From positions 434,001 through 498,000 of the forward strand of contig NZ_JAHDTI010000010.1 in NCBI RefSeq assembly GCF_018531495.1: a stretch of DNA of 64,000 bases, read 5' to 3'. Shown here piece after piece: positions 28,646 to 36,331 of the stretch (positions are counted from its first letter, which is position 1; each line of letters opens with the position of its first letter). A program made the position numbers and the translations under genes. The notes below the pieces were generated by a model. That model ran no database searches. It was not told the DNA's origin and saw nothing but the letters and a program-made list of their open reading frames with translations. Source of the DNA: Nonomuraea sediminis. GTDB lineage: Bacteria > Actinomycetota > Actinomycetes > Streptosporangiales > Streptosporangiaceae.

Positions 28646-29467
28646 ATGCGGAGCAGGACCGCGATCTCGGCTGGGGTTCTCGCCATGGCGCTGTCGGCGA
28701 TCCCGGCACTCGCGACGGCGGCGGCAGCTGAGGCCCGCGACTGCAGCCGGGGCGGCGGGCTGCTCTCAGGTGTGACCAACGGGCTGTGCGACGTGGTCGG
28801 CGCCGTCACGGGCACTGTCGACAACCTCACGGGCGACTCGCTCAAACCGGTCACCAAGGGGGTGGACGGCGCCACGGACGGCCTGCTCGGCACCGTGGGC
28901 CAGGTCGCGCCGACCGCCTCGGCCAAGCCCGCGCCCACGACCCGCAAGGGCGACCTGCTGCCCGACGCCATCGGGCCCGTGTGCCTGCCGGTGCTGGCCT
29001 GCGGCGACCAGGGCGTGCTCAACACCCTGACGCCCAAGCCGACCGCCTCGGACCCGGCCACCGCCAAGCCCTCCCCCACGGCCTCGCCCCGGCACAGCCA
29101 CCGCCAGGACACGCAGGTGCTGCCTACCGAGGCGCCCACGATGCCAGAGAGCCAGCCGTACCTGCTGGACACGACCGAGCAGCCGGTCAAGGACGACCCG
29201 ACGGCGGACCCCGACCAGCCGCGCATCGACCTGCTGTGGCCCAACCCGTACGCGCAGGAGCTCATCTCGCCGCTCAACGACCAGCGCGTGGTGCGGCCGG
29301 TCTCGCCGGCCTCGGACGTCATCGGGACGACGCTCACGGTGGCGCTCCTGCTGTCGGCGGTCGCGGCCACCCGCATCGTCCAGCAGCGCCGCCAGCGCAC
29401 CGAATCCATCCCCTTCGAACGCCGCACCACCACGGGCCGCCATCGCCTCGCTCAGAGGCTTTCCTAG
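28646..29467 (+). CDS. Secreted, C-terminally membrane-anchored protein of unknown function
   Basis: 273 residues from ATG 28646 behind GGGAGGGG. A Sec signal (MRSRTAISAGVLAMALSA, cleavage probably after ATAAAA) leads to a region with two Cys and a GLCDVVGAVTGTVDNLTG repeat-like part. A Pro/Thr/Ser-rich stretch (about 100-160) follows, then ALLLSAVAATRI as a membrane segment near residue 235 and a basic tail rich in Arg. The layout suggests a cell-wall-spanning protein tethered to the membrane. No family recognised. A hairpin repeat copy starts 19 bp after its stop. Confidence 0.75.
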   Translation: MRSRTAISAGVLAMALSAIPALATAAAAEARDCSRGGGLLSGVTNGLCDVVGAVTGTVDNLTGDSLKPVTKGVDGATDGLLGTVGQVAPTASAKPAPTTRKGDLLPDAIGPVCLPVLACGDQGVLNTLTPKPTASDPATAKPSPTASPRHSHRQDTQVLPTEAPTMPESQPYLLDTTEQPVKDDPTADPDQPRIDLLWPNPYAQELISPLNDQRVVRPVSPASDVIGTTLTVALLLSAVAATRIVQQRRQRTESIPFERRTTTGRHRLAQRLS

Positions 29468-29485
29468 CCGTTCCTAGGCTTTGTC

Positions 29486-29591
29486 TGTACGGCGAGCCAC
29501 CGCCACCGGCCGCCCGCCATACTTCGGCTGGGGGCCCGCTCGCGGCGCTTCCGGCGAGTCGATGACGGTCGCCCGCCGCCACGGCGCTCCG
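29486..29591 (+). repeat. Dispersed hairpin repeat, copy C (long form)
   Basis: Reads TGTACGGCGAGCC, loop, GGCCGCCCGCCATACTTCGG, then CGGCGCTTCCGGCGAGTCGA and a closing CCGCCACGGCGC. It follows the secreted-protein stop codon by 19 bp in the same orientation. Copy D, 350 bp further on, is the same long form inverted, so C and D face each other across the convergent gap 29468-30061. Confidence 0.82.
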
Positions 29592-29667
29592 TAAGGCGGG
29601 CACCACGGTCCCGCTTCCCCGCCGTACATGGCGCCGACCTCCGCCGTACATCATCCCGCCGACCCGG

Positions 29668-29756
29668 CGCCTGGAGGCCCCCTGCCGTGGTGCCTGGAAG
29701 CTCTGCCGTGGTTGCCTGGAAGCTCCGCTGTGGGTGCCTGGAAGCTCTGCTGCGGG
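29668..29756. repeat. 22-bp tandem repeat, about four copies
   Basis: TGCCTGGAAG recurs at 29691, 29713 and 29735 with a 22-bp period; a diverged unit precedes at 29668. Units continue CTCTGCCGTGG or CTCTGCTGCGG. It lies between hairpin copies C and D in a gap with no gene. Confidence 0.8.
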
Positions 29757-29938
29757 CGCGTGAGGCGGGTCGTGGGCGGTGAGCTATGGGTGGGTGCCGG
29801 GGCGCCATGCGGGGCGCGGGTGAGGCCACGACGTATCGATCCCGGGCACTCCCTGGCGCCGGGTCGGCGGGGTGTGGGACGGCGGTGGGCGGCGCCCTGC
29901 GCGGCGGGTGGCCGAGGGCCCTGGTGCCCGGGTTATGG

Positions 29939-30045
29939 GGCGCCGTGGCGGCGGGGAGTGTCACCGACTCGCCGGAAGCGCCGCTCGCAGGCCCTCAGCC
30001 GAAGTGCGGCGGGCGGCCGGTGGGGGCGGCCCGCCGTACGACAGC
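29939..30045 (-). repeat. Dispersed hairpin repeat, copy D (long form, 3' of fabI)
   Basis: On the minus strand: GCTGTCGTACGGCGGGCCGC, loop, GGCCGCCCGCCGCACTTCGG, then CGGCGCTTCCGGCGAGTCGG. The arms CGGCGGGC and GCCCGCCG are perfectly complementary. It begins 16 bp after the fabI stop in the fabI orientation, which suits a factor-independent terminator without a U-tract. Confidence 0.82.
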
Positions 30046-30061
30046 AAAGTTGAAAAGGAAG

Positions 30062-30826
30062 TCAGGCGCCAATGGCGTGGACGCCGCCGTCGACGTGGAG
30101 GATCTCGCCCGTGGTGGCGGGGAACCAGTCGGACATGAGGGCGACGCACGCCTTGGCGGCCGGGATCGTGTCGGACAGGTCCCAGCCGAGCGGCGCCTTG
30201 GCGGGCCAGCTGTCCTCGAACTCCTTGAAGCCGGGGATCGACTTGGCGGCCATCGTGCGCAGCGGCCCGGCGGCGACCAGGTTGACGCGGATGCCCTGCT
30301 TGCCCAGGTCGCGGGCGAGGTAGCGGTTGGCGGACTCGAGCCCGGCCTTGGCCACGCCCATCCAGTCGTAGACCGGCCACGCCTTGCTCGCGTCGAAGTC
30401 GAGGCCGACGACCGAGCCGCCCTCCTTCATCAGCGGCAGGCAGGCGACCGCGAGGGACTTGAAGGAGTACGTCGAGACGTGCAGGGCCGTGGCGACGTCC
30501 TCCCAGGTGGTGTTGAGGAAGTTGCCGCCCAGGGCGGTCTGCGGGGCGAAGCCGATGGAGTGGACCACGCCGTCGAGGCCGTCGACGTGCTCGCCCACGC
30601 GCGCGGCGAGGGTGTCGAGGTGCTCGGTGTTCTGCACGTCGAGCTCGATGACCGGCGGCGTCTGCGGCAGCCGCTTGGCGATGCGCTCGACGAGGCTGAG
30701 GCGGCCGAAGCCGGTCAGCACGACCGTGGCACCCTGCTCCTGGGCCAGCTTGGCCACCGAGAACGCGATCGAGGCATCGGTGAGCACGCCCGTGACGAGG
30801 ATGCGCTTGCCTTCGAGGATTCCCAT
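30062..30826 (-). CDS. fabI: Enoyl-ACP reductase FabI (InhA-like)
   Basis: NADH-dependent reduction of trans-2-enoyl-ACP, the last step of each fatty-acid elongation cycle. 254 residues, SDR fold with divergent nucleotide loop ILVTGVLTDASIAFSVA. The active-site Tyr-x6-Lys is visible as YDWMGVAKAG (Tyr/Lys), and VHSIGFAPQTALGG matches InhA-type enzymes. It starts one base after the fabG stop, mirroring mycobacterial mabA-inhA, so both are co-translated type II FAS components. A hairpin repeat follows the stop. Confidence 0.95.
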   Translation of the reverse strand: MGILEGKRILVTGVLTDASIAFSVAKLAQEQGATVVLTGFGRLSLVERIAKRLPQTPPVIELDVQNTEHLDTLAARVGEHVDGLDGVVHSIGFAPQTALGGNFLNTTWEDVATALHVSTYSFKSLAVACLPLMKEGGSVVGLDFDASKAWPVYDWMGVAKAGLESANRYLARDLGKQGIRVNLVAAGPLRTMAAKSIPGFKEFEDSWPAKAPLGWDLSDTIPAAKACVALMSDWFPATTGEILHVDGGVHAIGA

Positions 30827-30827
30827 G

Positions 30828-31523
30828 TCAGTGCCCCATTCCCAGTCCGCCGTCGACGGGGATCACTGCCCCGGTGATGTAGGAGGCGTCGTCACTGGCC
30901 AGGAAGCGGACGACGTGTGCGATCTCGTCGGGCGAGGCCTGCCGCCCGAGCGGGATGTTCTTGATGATGGCCTCGGAGTCGAGATCGGCCGTCATGTCGG
31001 TCTCGACGAAGCCGGGCGCCACGATGTTGACCGTGATGCCGCGCGAGCCGTACTCGCGGGCCAGGGAGCGGCCGAAGCCGACCAGCCCGGCCTTGGAGGC
31101 GGCGTAGTTGGCCTGACCGGCCTGGCCCGACAGGCCCACGACCGAGGAGATGAGGATGATGCGGCCGCGCTTGAGCTTCATCATGGGCCGGATGGCGCGC
31201 TTGGCGACCCGGTAGGCGCCGGTGAGGTTGGCGTCGATGACGTCGGTGAAGGTCTCCTCCTTCATCATCGCCAACAGCGTGTCCTTGGTGATGCCGGCGT
31301 TGGAGACGAGCACCTCGACCGGGCCGTGCTCGGCCTCGACCTTGGCGAAGGCCGCGTCGACGTCGTCGCTGCTCGTCACGTCGCAGCGGACGCCGAACAG
31401 GCCCTCGGGCGGCTCTCCCGATCGGTAGGTGACCGCGACGGAGTCGCCTGCCGCGGCGAGTTCACGGGCGATCGCGAGGCCTATGCCGCGATTGCCCCCG
31501 GTGACGAGTACAGAGCGTGCCAT
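30828..31523 (-). CDS. fabG: 3-oxoacyl-ACP reductase FabG
   Basis: NADPH-dependent reduction of beta-ketoacyl-ACP. 231 residues, classical SDR: cofactor loop VTGGNRGIGLAIA, NAG motif as SNAGITKD, catalytic Ser in LISSVVGLSG, Tyr/Lys in YAASKAG, and the PGFVETDMT turn. First gene of the fabG-fabI pair, corresponding to mabA-inhA. Divergent from tldD; a -10-like TAGCGT about eight bases before the ATG hints at a nearly leaderless message. Confidence 0.95.
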   Translation of the reverse strand: MARSVLVTGGNRGIGLAIARELAAAGDSVAVTYRSGEPPEGLFGVRCDVTSSDDVDAAFAKVEAEHGPVEVLVSNAGITKDTLLAMMKEETFTDVIDANLTGAYRVAKRAIRPMMKLKRGRIILISSVVGLSGQAGQANYAASKAGLVGFGRSLAREYGSRGITVNIVAPGFVETDMTADLDSEAIIKNIPLGRQASPDEIAHVVRFLASDDASYITGAVIPVDGGLGMGH

Positions 31524-31540
31524 GGCACCAGACGCTATCT

Positions 31541-31556
31541 GCTACCCGCCGGTAGC
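31541..31556. promoter_or_regulatory. Inverted repeat in the fabG/tldD divergent promoter region
   Basis: GCTACC and GGTAGC are separated by four bases, 18 bp upstream of the fabG start and 45 bp before tldD. The symmetric site in a 77-bp divergent region is well placed for an operator. No regulator is identified. Confidence 0.4.
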
Positions 31557-31600
31557 CGCTTGTCCGGGGGGTACAAGATCACAGGGTTAGGATCGTGGAC

Positions 31601-33094
31601 ATGCGCCAGATCGACCCCGATTTCCTGGAGCTGCCGCTGCGGCAGCTGGCGGACGCCGCCCTGCAACGAGCCCGTGACCTGGGAGCGGAGCACGCGGACT
31701 TCCGGCTCGAACGCGTCAGAGCGGAGACGCTGTCCCTCTACGACACCCGGCTCGAGGGCGCCATGGACGCCGACGACCTGGGCTACGCGGTGCGCGTGGT
31801 CAAGGGCGGCACCTGGGGGTTCGCCGCCGGGATCCACCTGACGCCGGAGGCCGCCGCGGCGGTGGCCGAGCAGGCCGTCCGGGTGGCCGAGGTGAGCTCG
31901 CCGATCAACAGGGAGCCCGTCGAGCTGGCGCCCGAGCCGTCCTACGCCGAGGCCGTGTGGGTGTCGTCCTACGAGGTCGACCCGTTCGAGGTGCCGTCGG
32001 CGGAGAAGGTGACGCTGCTGGCGGACTGGTCGGCCGGGCTGCTCAAGGGCGCCGACCACGTCTCGGCCCGCCTCATGCAGGTCAAGGAGCAGAAGTTCTA
32101 CGCCGACACGGCCGGTACGGTGACCACGCAGCAGCGGGTCCGCCTGCATCCCAAGCTGAACGCGATGAAGGCCTCGGGGTCCGGGTTCGACGACATGTCC
32201 ACGATCGCGCCGCCGGTCGGCCGCGGGTATGAGTACCTGACGGGCACCGGGTGGGACTGGGCCGCCGAGCTGGCCCAGCTGCCCGAGCTGCTGGCCGAGA
32301 AGCTGGCCGCGCCGTCGGTCGAGGCGGGCGACCACGACCTGGTGATCGACCCGTCGAACCTGTGGCTGACGATCCACGAGTCGATCGGCCACGCCACCGA
32401 GCTCGACCGGGCGCTCGGCTACGAGGCCGCCTACGCCGGCACCAGCTTCGCCACGTTCGACCAGCTCAACGAGCTGGTGTACGGCTCGCCCGTGATGAAC
32501 GTGACCGGCGACAGGACCGTGGAGCACGGGCTCGCGACGATCGGCTACGACGACGAGGGCGTGGCGGGGCAGGGCTTCGACATCGTGCGCGACGGCGTCC
32601 TGGTCGGCTACCAGCTCGACCGGCGGATGGCGCTGATGAAGGGCTTCGGGCGCTCCAACGGGTGCGCGTTCGCCGACTCGCCGGGGCACACGCCGATCCA
32701 GCGGATGGCCAACGTGTCGCTCAAGCCCGCCCCCGACGGTCCCTCGACCGAGGAGCTGATCTCGCGGGTGCGGCACGGGCTCTACATCGTGGGCGACAAG
32801 TCCTGGTCGATCGACATGCAGCGGTACAACTTCCAGTTCACCGGGCAGCGCGCCTACCGGATCGTGGACGGCGAGCTCGCCGGTCAGGTCAGGGACTTCG
32901 CCTACCAGGCGACGACGACGGACTTCTGGCGGTCGATGGAGGCCCTGGGCGGGCCGCAGACCTACGTGCTCGGCGGGGCCTTCAACTGCGGCAAGGGCCA
33001 GCCCGGCCAGGTCGCGCCGGTCAGCCACGGCTGCCCGTCGGCGCTCTTCCGCGGCGTCCGGATCCTCAACACCGTGCAGGAGGGTGGGAAATGA
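31601..33094 (+). CDS. tldD: TldD family metalloprotease
   Basis: Catalytic subunit of the TldD/TldE heterodimeric zinc protease, which degrades small unfolded peptides and in some bacteria matures peptide antibiotics. 497 residues. The zinc-binding HExxxH is visible as IHESIGHATE near residue 259, followed by a third-ligand Cys region late in the protein (GGAFNCGKGQPGQ). ATG 31601 is preferred over GTG 31595 on spacing from TAGGA. Its stop overlaps the tldE start (ATGA), ensuring balanced subunit synthesis. No precursor peptide is seen nearby. Confidence 0.9.
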   Translation: MRQIDPDFLELPLRQLADAALQRARDLGAEHADFRLERVRAETLSLYDTRLEGAMDADDLGYAVRVVKGGTWGFAAGIHLTPEAAAAVAEQAVRVAEVSSPINREPVELAPEPSYAEAVWVSSYEVDPFEVPSAEKVTLLADWSAGLLKGADHVSARLMQVKEQKFYADTAGTVTTQQRVRLHPKLNAMKASGSGFDDMSTIAPPVGRGYEYLTGTGWDWAAELAQLPELLAEKLAAPSVEAGDHDLVIDPSNLWLTIHESIGHATELDRALGYEAAYAGTSFATFDQLNELVYGSPVMNVTGDRTVEHGLATIGYDDEGVAGQGFDIVRDGVLVGYQLDRRMALMKGFGRSNGCAFADSPGHTPIQRMANVSLKPAPDGPSTEELISRVRHGLYIVGDKSWSIDMQRYNFQFTGQRAYRIVDGELAGQVRDFAYQATTTDFWRSMEALGGPQTYVLGGAFNCGKGQPGQVAPVSHGCPSALFRGVRILNTVQEGGK

Positions 33095-34461
33095 CGCCTC
33101 AGGAGATGGTCGAGCGGGCGCTTGAGCTGTCGGGTAACGACGGCTGCGTGGTGCTGGTCGACGAGGACTCGACGGCCAACCTGCGCTTCGCGGGCAACAC
33201 GCTCACCACCAACGGCGTGGCCCGCTCCGCCCGGCTCACCGTGATCTCGATCGCGGGTGAAGGCGTCGGGGTCGTGTCCCGCGCCGCCGTACGGCCCGAG
33301 CAGGTCGCGGATGTGGTGGCGGAGGCCGACGCGGCCGCCAGGCAGGCGCGGCCCGCCGAGGACGCTCGACCGCTCGTCGAGGGCGTGCCCGCTTCCCCGC
33401 ACTGGGACGCTCCCGTCACGCCGACCGACATCGAGGTGTTCCAGGGGTTCGCGCCCGCGCTCGGCGAGGCGTTCGCCGCCGCCGAGGCGGGCGACAGGAA
33501 GCTGTACGGCTTCGCGGAGCACTCGCTGACCTCCACCTTCCTCGGCACCTCGGCCGGGCTCCGGCTCCGGCACGACCAGCCCACGGGCCGGCTCGAGCTG
33601 AACGCCAAGTCGGCCGACCTGAAGCGCTCGGCGTGGACGGGTGTGGCCACCCGCGACTTCTCCGACGTGGACGTGGCCGCGCTCGACTCCTCGCTGGCCC
33701 AGCGCCTCCAGTGGGCCAAGACGCGCATCGACCTGCCCGCGGGCCGCTACGAGACGCTGGTGCCGCCGAGCGCCGTGGCCGACCTGATGATCTACCTGGC
33801 CTGGTCGGCGGGCGCCAGGGACGCCCTGGACGGCCGCTCCGTCTTCGCCAAGCCCGGCGGCGGCACCCGGGTGGGCGAGCGGCTGGCCACGCTGCCCGTC
33901 ACGCTGTCCAGCGACCCGGCGGCTCCTGGGATCGAGTGCGCGCCGTTCGTGGTCGCGCACGCCTCCAGCCGCGCCAACTCGGTCTTCGACAACGGCCTGC
34001 CGCTGCAGGCGACCGACTGGATCTCCGAAGGCACGCTGACCGCGCTCACCCAGACGCGGTACTCGGCCGAGCTCAGCGGGCTGCCGGTGACGCCGGACAT
34101 CGACAACCTGCTCATGCGCGGCCCCTCCGGCGGGCGCTCGCTCGAGGAGATGATCGCCTCGACCGAGCGGGGCCTGCTGCTGACCTGCCTGTGGTACATC
34201 CGCGAGGTGGACCCGCAGACGCTGCTGGTCACGGGGCTCACCCGCGACGGCGTCTACCTCGTGGAGCACGGCGAGGTCGTGGGCGAGGTGAACAACTTCC
34301 GCTTCAACGAGAGCCCGGTGGACCTGCTCGGGCGCCTGACCGAGGTGGGCGCGAGCGAGCAGACGCTGCCACGGGAGTGGAACGACTACTTCACCAGGAC
34401 CGTGATGCCGGCCGTACGGGTTCCCGACTTCAACATGTCGACGGTGAGCCAGGCCAGCTGA
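33091..34461 (+). CDS. tldE: TldE/PmbA family subunit
   Basis: 456-residue non-catalytic partner of TldD. It has the PmbA_TldD N-terminal fold (ALELSGNDGCVVLVDEDS) and the C-terminal barrel (DNLLMRGPSGGRSLEEMI, LVTGLTRDGVYLVEHGEVVG) but lacks an HExxxH motif, as is usual for TldE. Overlaps tldD by four bases. The two probably form one complex in the cytosol. Confidence 0.9.
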   Translation: MTPQEMVERALELSGNDGCVVLVDEDSTANLRFAGNTLTTNGVARSARLTVISIAGEGVGVVSRAAVRPEQVADVVAEADAAARQARPAEDARPLVEGVPASPHWDAPVTPTDIEVFQGFAPALGEAFAAAEAGDRKLYGFAEHSLTSTFLGTSAGLRLRHDQPTGRLELNAKSADLKRSAWTGVATRDFSDVDVAALDSSLAQRLQWAKTRIDLPAGRYETLVPPSAVADLMIYLAWSAGARDALDGRSVFAKPGGGTRVGERLATLPVTLSSDPAAPGIECAPFVVAHASSRANSVFDNGLPLQATDWISEGTLTALTQTRYSAELSGLPVTPDIDNLLMRGPSGGRSLEEMIASTERGLLLTCLWYIREVDPQTLLVTGLTRDGVYLVEHGEVVGEVNNFRFNESPVDLLGRLTEVGASEQTLPREWNDYFTRTVMPAVRVPDFNMSTVSQAS

Positions 34462-34479
34462 GCCCGCGTCACCCGACGA

Positions 34480-34523
34480 CCACGTCCTCGCGACTTCCCA
34501 CCTCGACGGTCGCGAGGCCGTGG
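34480..34523. terminator. Candidate bidirectional terminator hairpin
   Basis: CCACGTCCTCGCGAC and GTCGCGAGGCCGTGG are complementary over about 14 of 15 positions around a 14-base loop, in the 72-bp gap between the convergent tldE and dodecin genes. No T-run on either side, as is common in high-GC actinobacteria. Confidence 0.65.
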
Positions 34524-34533
34524 TCGATCGCTG

Positions 34534-34746
34534 TCAGGCGTCCTCGAGGCGGAAGCCGACCTTCAGCCCCACCTGGAAGTGGGCCACCTCGCCCCCTTCG
34601 ATGTGCCCGCGAACCTCCGTGACCTCGAACCAGTCCAGGTGGCGCAGCGTCTCCGAGGCCCGCCGAACTGCGTTGCGAATGGCCTGGTCAACGCTCTCCC
34701 CCGAGGTCCCGACTATCTCGGTGACCCGATACGTTCGATCTGTCAT
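34534..34746 (-). CDS. Dodecin family flavin-binding protein
   Basis: 70 residues, beginning MTDRTYRVTEIVGTS with EVTEVRGHIEGGEVAHFQVG later, the beta-alpha-beta-beta fold of dodecins, which form hollow dodecamers storing riboflavin, FMN or CoA. The Trp that stacks on flavin is present in HLDWFEVTE. ATG 34746 follows AAGGAGG by eight bases. Single gene, convergent with tldE. Confidence 0.93.
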   Translation of the reverse strand: MTDRTYRVTEIVGTSGESVDQAIRNAVRRASETLRHLDWFEVTEVRGHIEGGEVAHFQVGLKVGFRLEDA

Positions 34747-34845
34747 CTCCGGATCCTCCTTACTCGAAGGCCATGATCGCATGACCCCTGCCGTCGCGCT
34801 GGAGCGCCGTCGCACGCTGCTCGTCCGAGGTCTACGGTGGAAGAC

Positions 34846-35160
34846 ATGAAGGGGTGGCGCAGGAAGCCCGACGTCCACCGCGTAACGGACGCCAAGCCTT
34901 CCCTGAGTGCGGACATCCACAAGCGTGAGATCAGCTACCTCATCAAGATGGGCATCCGCACGATCTGCCTGATCCTGGCCGTGGTGGTGCCCCTGCCGTG
35001 GCCGTACCGGCTGCTCTTCATCGCGGGCGCGGTCTTTTTGCCATACATAGCCGTAATCGGGGCCAATGAGAGGGGGAAGGATGCCCCTGCCCCGACCTTT
35101 GATAGCCCGGAAGCTAACCAAAGCGAGATACCGCACCACCGACGCGAGATCGGGTCGTGA
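34846..35160 (+). CDS. DUF3099 family small membrane protein
   Basis: 104 residues from ATG 34846 (an in-frame GTG at 34837 adds three). The N-terminus VHRVTDAKPSLSADIHKR is the family hallmark. Two membrane helices follow (ICLILAVVVPL and LLFIAGAVFLPYIAVI), then a hydrophilic tail. Function unknown, conserved in actinobacteria. It precedes the 6C RNA by about 45 bp on the same strand. Confidence 0.85.
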   Translation: MKGWRRKPDVHRVTDAKPSLSADIHKREISYLIKMGIRTICLILAVVVPLPWPYRLLFIAGAVFLPYIAVIGANERGKDAPAPTFDSPEANQSEIPHHRREIGS

Positions 35161-35167
35161 CTAAGTC

Positions 35168-35199
35168 TTGACGCATCCCACGGGTTGTAGGTGTACGCT
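35168..35199 (+). promoter_or_regulatory. Candidate promoter of the 6C RNA
   Basis: TTGACG at 35168-35173 and TACGCT at 35194-35199 precede the first hairpin by about ten bases, a good position for a transcript starting near 35206. The 20-bp spacer is longer than the usual 17-18, so a weaker -10 may be the real one. Confidence 0.5.
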
Positions 35200-35205
35200 C
35201 TAGGC

Positions 35206-35320
35206 ATAGCGCTCCGGTCCCCCGTCGGAGTGCTGGTGCCGGCGTTCCGGGCCCCCGTCGGAACGCCGATGAAGCGACGCCGGGTGGTTTGCCCCCGTAA
35301 CCACCCGGCGTCGCCCTTTT
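35206..35320 (+). ncRNA. 6C small RNA
   Basis: Two successive hairpins (35209-35234 and 35241-35267) each expose a C-rich loop containing CCCCCGUC on GC stems, followed by a third long stem with loop UUGCCCCCGUAA (35274-35314) and a CUUUU tail. Consecutive hairpins with runs of cytosines in the loops are the definition of the actinobacterial 6C class; the mycobacterial member (B11) acts on mRNAs through its C-rich loops, which can pair with G-rich ribosome sites. Location right after a DUF3099 gene and the strong upstream -35 support an independent sRNA. Confidence 0.85.
35274..35320 (+). terminator. Intrinsic terminator of the 6C RNA
   Basis: GCGACGCCGGGTGGTT pairs with AACCACCCGGCGTCGC around a GCCCCCGT loop, followed by CCTTTTC. 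One of the few classical stem plus T-run terminators in the window. Confidence 0.85.
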
Positions 35321-35362
35321 CCCGGGAACATCATTGTCTTGGACTGCATGTCCGATAGCGCT

Positions 35363-35429
35363 GCCCTAGTTGGATAGGGCCGCTTTCCCGAAATCGTTTA
35401 CATCGCGTTCCTGTAGAAATTCACAGGAA
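35363..35429. repeat. Two short inverted repeats in the 6C-mobA gap
   Basis: GCCCTA/TAGGGC with a six-base spacer at 35363-35380, and TTCCTGT/ACAGGAA with an eight-base spacer at 35408-35429. They lie downstream of the minus-strand mobA gene in the convergent gap 35321-35476 and may be terminators for it. No gene seen in the gap. Confidence 0.45.
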
Positions 35430-35476
35430 ATCTTCAGGTTCGATGCCGGGGTTGACAGCAGGAGTTCATACGAGTG

Positions 35477-36268
35477 TCAGTCGTCGGTCAACGTCTCGGT
35501 CGTGGCGCGCTCCCAGTTGGCGGCGAGCGTGGTCAGGCGGGCGATGGCGTCCTCGGGCGCGGTGCCCGCACCCTGGGCCAGGCCGAGCAGGTAGGCGGTC
35601 AGCGGCGCGGCGGGCCGTGCCACGCCGTGCGCGACCTCCTTGGTCAGGTCAAGGATCGCGTCCCTGTCCACCCGGGCGGGGTCGATGCCCAGTTCCTTGC
35701 AGGCCAGCGCGGTCCACTCGGCCAGTACGTTCATGTGAGCCTCCTCGAGATCGTCCTCAGTGTCGCAGTCGAACCACGGCCTGCCCGTGAGCGCCACCCG
35801 CGCGGGTTCCAGCGGCCCGAGCAGACCTCGCAGCGACTGGCCGGCATAGCCGTCCAGCGCCCGCCGCAGCGTCTCGGAGCGCCACACGCCCGCCAGCCAC
35901 TGCTCGCGTCCCTCGTCGTCCACGAGTACGGCTCCCGCGCCCGCGTGAGCCGCCTCCCGCAGGGCCGCCACGTGGGCGGGGCGCAGGAACGGCAGATCGC
36001 CGGCCAGCAGCGCCACCCACTCGGCCGCCACCTCGGCCATGGCCGCCCGCAGCGCGGGCACGGGCCCCGAGCCCGGCGGGTCCTCGCGGACGAAGCGGAC
36101 GGCGGGCAGGTCCCGCTCGGGCCCCGCCACGATCACGCGCCGAGCTCCGGGGACGGCGGCCACCACCCGTTCCACCAGTGACCGCCCGCCGACCGTCAGG
36201 CCGGGCTTGTCCACCCCGCCCAGCCGCCGGGCTCGTCCCCCTGCCAGGATCACCGCGTCATACGCCAC
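35477..36268 (-). CDS. mobA: Molybdenum cofactor guanylyltransferase MobA fused to a DUF6457-like domain
   Basis: 263 residues from GTG 36268. Residues 1 to about 185 are a MobA-type nucleotidyltransferase with AVILAGGRARRLGGVDKP (GTP-binding loop and Lys) and LLAGDLPFL (metal-binding Asp). It would convert Mo-molybdopterin to the guanine dinucleotide form required by NasA-type nitrate reductases. Residues about 190-263 (MNVLAEWTALACKELGI to the end) form a small helical domain usually seen as the separate DUF6457 protein. The domains are joined in frame with no stop. Fits functionally with moaA and nasA in this window. Confidence 0.85.
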   Translation of the reverse strand: MAYDAVILAGGRARRLGGVDKPGLTVGGRSLVERVVAAVPGARRVIVAGPERDLPAVRFVREDPPGSGPVPALRAAMAEVAAEWVALLAGDLPFLRPAHVAALREAAHAGAGAVLVDDEGREQWLAGVWRSETLRRALDGYAGQSLRGLLGPLEPARVALTGRPWFDCDTEDDLEEAHMNVLAEWTALACKELGIDPARVDRDAILDLTKEVAHGVARPAAPLTAYLLGLAQGAGTAPEDAIARLTTLAANWERATTETLTDD

Positions 36269-36331
36269 GCCGCCCACCCTAAACACCCTCCGGTTCACCC
36301 GGCGGCCACCTGCCCACCGGACCATGACCGC

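Noticed and set aside
35430..35445. GGTTCGAT-like T-arm as part of a tRNA
   Set aside because: No acceptor stem or anticodon arm can be folded around it.
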